Assembly (NCBI RefSeq): GCF_016722785.1
Contig: NZ_JAEQNE010000007.1
Coordinates: 294,889-358,888 of the forward strand
Length of the DNA stretch: 64,000 bases
Origin: Ramlibacter monticola
Lineage (GTDB): Bacteria > Pseudomonadota > Gammaproteobacteria > Burkholderiales > Burkholderiaceae_C
Direction of reading: 5' to 3'
The translations under genes were made by a program, and so were the position numbers. How positions within the stretch are numbered: the first letter of the stretch is position 1; each line of letters starts with the position of its first letter. Positions 60,902 to 64,000 of this stretch are shown here, piece by piece. Below the pieces are notes generated by a model that saw nothing but the letters and a program-made list of their open reading frames with translations, did not search any database and was not told the DNA's origin.

Positions 60902-61831
60902 TCACGTCGCAACCTGGATTCGGGAAGCCACCGGCAGCCCATGCCTTCCCCGATTAAAAAGCTCGAGCAGTTCGCTGTGCACTCGGACGCTTATAGGTGA
61001 GCAGGTGGTCCGCCGCGATCCTGGCAATCGCTGAAAACCTTGATCGAAGCGGATTGCTCCCTTGATCGAGAGTATGAAGCGCTCGTGCAACTTGTTCACG
61101 GAGGCCTCGTCGTCAACCAGCACGAGCTCCAAGCGGCGTTTGGGCTTTCTAAGAAAGCCGCCGGGCTCCGCAATCCGTCTCAGTGCAAGCTCGAGCTCTC
61201 GGAGGCTAGCCTCCGACTTGCCTGTCCGCGGACCAATCGCGTGCTCGCGCCGACACCAGAGCTGGATACGTTCGGCTCGGCCAGCCGCCGCCTCGGCGAG
61301 AATCTCTTGGAGCACTGCTTGATAACTCGCTTTCAATGGACTCATGTAAGGATCCACGAACCACAGTTCTACACTGGCGTGGAGCAAATTCTTGCTCACG
61401 CGGACAAACTCGGCCGGGTCCGTTCGGATGCGCTCTTCGGCCGTAAGAGGGATTTCATCTAAATCGGCAACAGTGTATGTCGGGGTGCCTAGCGGCAAAG
61501 TGCGGCCTTCTGCGTCTACGATTAGCGCATCAAAGCGCTTGCCGTTGAGCGCATCTCTGATCGCGTTGTCTATCCAGCTGGCGGATCCATTCCAAGGCAC
61601 ATTTCGGATCTGTTGAAATGCCATCTGCTCCCGCGCGCGACGTAGGCGCGTTAGGAGACGCTGGCCCTCGACCGGGGACAATCTCTGAGCGAGCAATTCC
61701 ATTCGATGCACCCAGTCGGTCGGGTATGCCGCTAAATACCTTCCAGAGTAGACGCCGAACAAACGCAGCAGCGCAGAAGCTTCAGCAGCACCGGAGCAAT
61801 GGTCAGGATCTGCTCCGAACAGTTCATTCAT
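60902..61831 (-). CDS. putative PLD/MIT_C-like effector encoded with an ATPase
   Basis: A 309-residue protein. The N-terminal 150 residues are helical and unassigned (SPVEGQRLLTRLRRAREQM). The C-terminal half reads ASVELWFVDPYMSPLKASYQ, then AERIQLWCRREHA and KLHERFILSIKGAIRFDQGF, resembling phospholipase-D-like MIT_C folds with an HxR/K motif at His-Glu-Arg. It overlaps the ATPase stop by 8 bases, so the two are translationally coupled. The layout fits an ATPase sensor plus nuclease or binding effector, as in two-gene anti-phage systems; no exact family recognised. Confidence 0.55.
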   Translation of the reverse strand: MNELFGADPDHCSGAAEASALLRLFGVYSGRYLAAYPTDWVHRMELLAQRLSPVEGQRLLTRLRRAREQMAFQQIRNVPWNGSASWIDNAIRDALNGKRFDALIVDAEGRTLPLGTPTYTVADLDEIPLTAEERIRTDPAEFVRVSKNLLHASVELWFVDPYMSPLKASYQAVLQEILAEAAAGRAERIQLWCRREHAIGPRTGKSEASLRELELALRRIAEPGGFLRKPKRRLELVLVDDEASVNKLHERFILSIKGAIRFDQGFQRLPGSRRTTCSPISVRVHSELLELFNRGRHGLPVASRIQVAT

Positions 61832-63481
61832 CGAACAACTCCGCGTCCCGCTCGGTAAAGAATCCTCTCGGCCACGAATCCAGAAAGTCTCCCTCTAACG
61901 TAACCCGAAGATTACGCACCTCCGTTGATCCATCTGCTGATGGATTCAAATACAACACGGCCAGCAGATCCGGCGTAAGTCGAAGTGCGTCAGCAAGCGG
62001 TACCCCCGCATGCGTCTGCCGCACGCGCCGTAGTGCTCTGAGGAGAAGGTGTTCACTATGCGTCTCGATCAGGACTTGCTTTCCCGCTGATGCTGCCTCT
62101 ATCAACGCATCTGCCATGGATGCTTGTAGTGCAGGATGCAGATGCAACTCCGGCTGCTGTACAAAACACGCGCCCTCCTTCAGGTTGTAAACAGCGGTGA
62201 GCACAGGGAGTACGTAGCCGATTCCAGACCCGACGTCGGCAAAACTGTGGCTGATGCCGTGCGCGTCCTTCAGGTTTAGTCTAACGATCTGGTGCGGTGT
62301 CGCACTGGGCTCCAGCCGCAAAAACAAGCCCTCTTCTGACCACTCCCGCTCCTCCACTCTCACGACAAAGTGGAGTTCCGCGTCGATACGGTAGCCTCGC
62401 TCAACAAAAAGATGCTCAGACAACGCGCGGTTCACGCGGTCCGCCAATTCGCGCCCGGTTCTTACGTGGTGGCGGTTGGGAAAGCGTTCCGCGTCCACGT
62501 AGGCCAGCGCAAGATCACGGTAGCGCGGATCGCCGCGGGCGAAACGATCGCGAACGGGCGGGTGCGCGTCCCCTTCGAAATAGGTTAAATCATCAACTGT
62601 CGGAACCTGCCTGGACGCCGGGATCACTTCGCAGTTAGGCATGCTTGCCGCGCTGAACTTGCAAATATGGCCCACGACATAGGAAATCTGGCTAAAAATC
62701 TGCGCGAATCCCGGGAAAGCCTCTCTGAATCCCGAGCCTTCCTCATTCATTTCTACCCAGCGAAGCCACTCAGGGTCTACCCGCCCAACTTCGAACTCAA
62801 AACCCACACCACCGGAGTTAAAGAATATGACGTTATCGATAGACAGCGTCGAGTCTCCTTCAACTATTGGATCTTTCGCGTTGGCGCCGTCGTTCGCAAA
62901 TTCATACTCCCGACGGACATGACTCAATAAGCAGTGTTGAACACCCAACTCGAGCCGCTGATTTTCAGAGTTAAGCCAGCGTAGCAGTAGAGCCCCGTCG
63001 ACGGACAGCTCGAAATCAATTGAAAGCCACTCAAGGGGCCCGCGTGATGAGGAGTCCCGACGAAGTACCCATGATTTCCGCACGACCGAGTTCTCGGTTT
63101 GCCAGTCATCATATTCGTAAAGGTCAATCCTGTTCCTCCAGAGTTGATGAACGAGCATGAACTCCTCAGAGGTGTTTTGGCCGGTGCGATACTCGACCGC
63201 AATTTCCACAGCCTCGGCCAGTTCACCGTTAGGGCGCCTTCTCCAGTGCCGCTCCATGAGCTCGCAAAGGCGATCCCAATCAGCAGAATTGCGATTCCAA
63301 GCTGTACGGTCGAGGAGTGCTGCTACTTCAAGCGCATCGTAGATGGCGCTTTTCCGGCGGAGTTAGGCCCAAACAGGAACGTGATCTGTTGGAGGGGGAG
63401 GGTCGTTCGGGCTTCAAATACCTGGAAGCCCGCGAGTTCAAGGTGAACGAATTGTCTGGGGCTGCGAGTCGGCTGCTTCAT
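61824..63481 (-). pseudogene. ABC/AAA-type ATPase (DUF3696/AAA_21-like) with a frameshift in Walker A
   Basis: Reconstructed length about 553 residues. The start at 63481 (MKQPTRSPRQFVHLELAGF) leads to Walker A GPNSAGK at 38-44. A run of four A (63350-63353) is one base short, so the frame breaks there; the other frame continues SAIYDALEVAALLDRTAWN and then the long open part from 63257. The C-terminus has the ABC signature-like DVGSGIGYVLPVL, Walker B FVQQPELHLHP and switch His in LIETHSEHLLLRAL. This is the OLD/RecF-like ATPase design of many defence systems. It may be intact in other strains. Confidence 0.75.
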
Positions 63482-63877
63482 AGCGGAAAGATGATGCCAT
63501 TACCTAAAGCTTCGTCCGCTGAATTTTTTTCAACCCTCGGTATCCACCCTGATTGCACTTCCAGCCGTCGAAGGTCCAGAAAAGTGGGGTTAGATGTCTG
63601 CGACGCAACCCTCACTTGCAGAACACCCAGCTCACATCTGCGATCGGTAAAGCATCGCGGCCGCACCTGAGCACGAAGGCGTGGCGGAGGCAGCAGCAGC
63701 CAAAGCTCCAGGCGTAGCGCGGCTTCGGGGGCCTGGGTGTCGCTGCAGTCCGCAAGCTCGTCAGCCAGAAGACACGAGGGCGCCCCGAGACCGAGGGTGG
63801 AGGGCGTTGCGTCCAGCCTGTCCCAGCGGGGCGCGGCGCTGTCGCGGTCCTTGAAGTCGCAGCCGACGCATGCGATC
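63482..63877. other. 396-base stretch without a supported gene
   Basis: Upstream of the reverse ATPase gene and before the IS256 copy. Short open frames on both strands lack starts and known domains. It probably contains the promoter of the ATPase-effector pair near 63482-63560 (an AT-rich patch GAATTTTTTTC is at about 63520). Confidence 0.5.
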
Positions 63878-64000
63878 GAGCCTGTCCTGAATTTTGTGTT
63901 CGGGGCATAACATGACCCAGAGGACCAGTTATGCCCAGCAAGACGAAGTTGAAGAACGCGGAGATCGCGGCGAAGTCGGCTGCACTGCCGAAAATCCCCA
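63878..64000 (+). mobile_element. IS256-family insertion sequence (left part only)
   Basis: The putative terminal repeat begins GAGCCTGTCCTGAATTTTGTG, the A/T-rich TTTTGTG end seen in IS256-type elements. A transposase start follows 53 bases in. The element continues past the window. Confidence 0.65.
63931..64000 (+). CDS. IS256-family transposase (N-terminal fragment)
   Basis: Twenty-three codons: MPSKTKLKNAEIAAKSAALP then KIP. This matches the start of IS256/Mutator-type transposases, whose next segment is usually KELIDQ-like. SD-like AGAGGAC lies upstream. The catalytic domain is outside the window. Confidence 0.65.
   Translation, partial: MPSKTKLKNAEIAAKSAALPKIP

Larger units (their letters stand above)
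43998..64000 (+). mobile_element. integrative genomic island inserted at tRNA-Ser (right end not in window)
   Basis: Starting at the tRNA 3-prime end there is an integrase, AlpA-like regulator, excisionase-like HTH, DnaT/DnaC-like replication genes, a small-terminase-like gene, DUF932, then cargo and IS copies. Codon use and gene density differ from the flanking core. No second copy of the tRNA 3-prime sequence was seen before the window ends. The element could be a phage satellite with cargo, a degraded prophage, or several nested elements. Confidence 0.75.

Noticed and set aside
43998..64000. A second tRNA-Ser 3-prime copy (right attachment site) within the window
   Set aside because: None was seen when reading through; the far end is probably beyond position 64000.

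Overview
The window is a GC-rich betaproteobacterial chromosome segment. Gene content and order (nadC-nadA and nadB, fkpB-like-ispH, radC-smr, a DUF3305/DUF3306 formate dehydrogenase cluster, DUF3460 beside scpA) look like Burkholderiales, most probably Comamonadaceae close to Ramlibacter or Variovorax. This placement rests on recognised protein families only; no search was run.

Positions 1-43997 are ordinary core genome. In order: a small membrane/stress cluster (holin-like, DUF883, DUF1328); a CHASE3 histidine kinase divergent from a NarL-type regulator, plus an orphan receiver; moeB; a solute-binding protein; the ctpA protease; gpmA; rhodanese-grxC-secB-gpsA; a lectin-like lipoprotein; a CGWC thioredoxin; a thioesterase; and de novo NAD synthesis (nadC-nadA forward, nadB reverse at 15.2-16.8 kb). 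Then come scpA, a SulP transporter, metG and the Mrp Fe-S carrier. From 23.4 to 34.3 kb lies a complete respiratory formate dehydrogenase locus: DUF3305, DUF3306, a polyferredoxin, a TorD chaperone, a small Tat protein, the catalytic molybdoprotein with Cys in place of Sec, the Fe-S beta subunit, a lipoprotein, the cytochrome b gamma subunit, an Ala/Pro-repeat protein and FdhD. Next are a membrane C13 peptidase, an FtsX/YbbP-like permease, truncated haemoglobin, smr-radC, an FKBP, ispH, a PLP dehydratase, and serS followed by a tRNA-Ser(CGA).

From 43998 to the end the DNA changes character. There is a tyrosine integrase next to the tRNA, AlpA-like regulators, a DnaT/DnaC-like replication pair, an orphan small-terminase-like gene and DUF932. 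This backbone resembles a phage satellite (PICI-like or P4-like) or another integrative element. Behind it is cargo and debris: two GIY-YIG proteins (one membrane-anchored, one with two tandem domains), a membrane J-domain protein, a uracil-DNA-glycosylase-like protein, an intact IS with inverted repeats, an IS110 fragment, and a reverse-strand pair made of an ATPase and a PLD/MIT_C-like protein. That last pair is the best candidate for an undescribed anti-phage system. Its ATPase is broken by a one-base homopolymer shift exactly in the Walker A motif. The window ends inside an IS256-family element. No second attachment site was seen, so the island probably continues.
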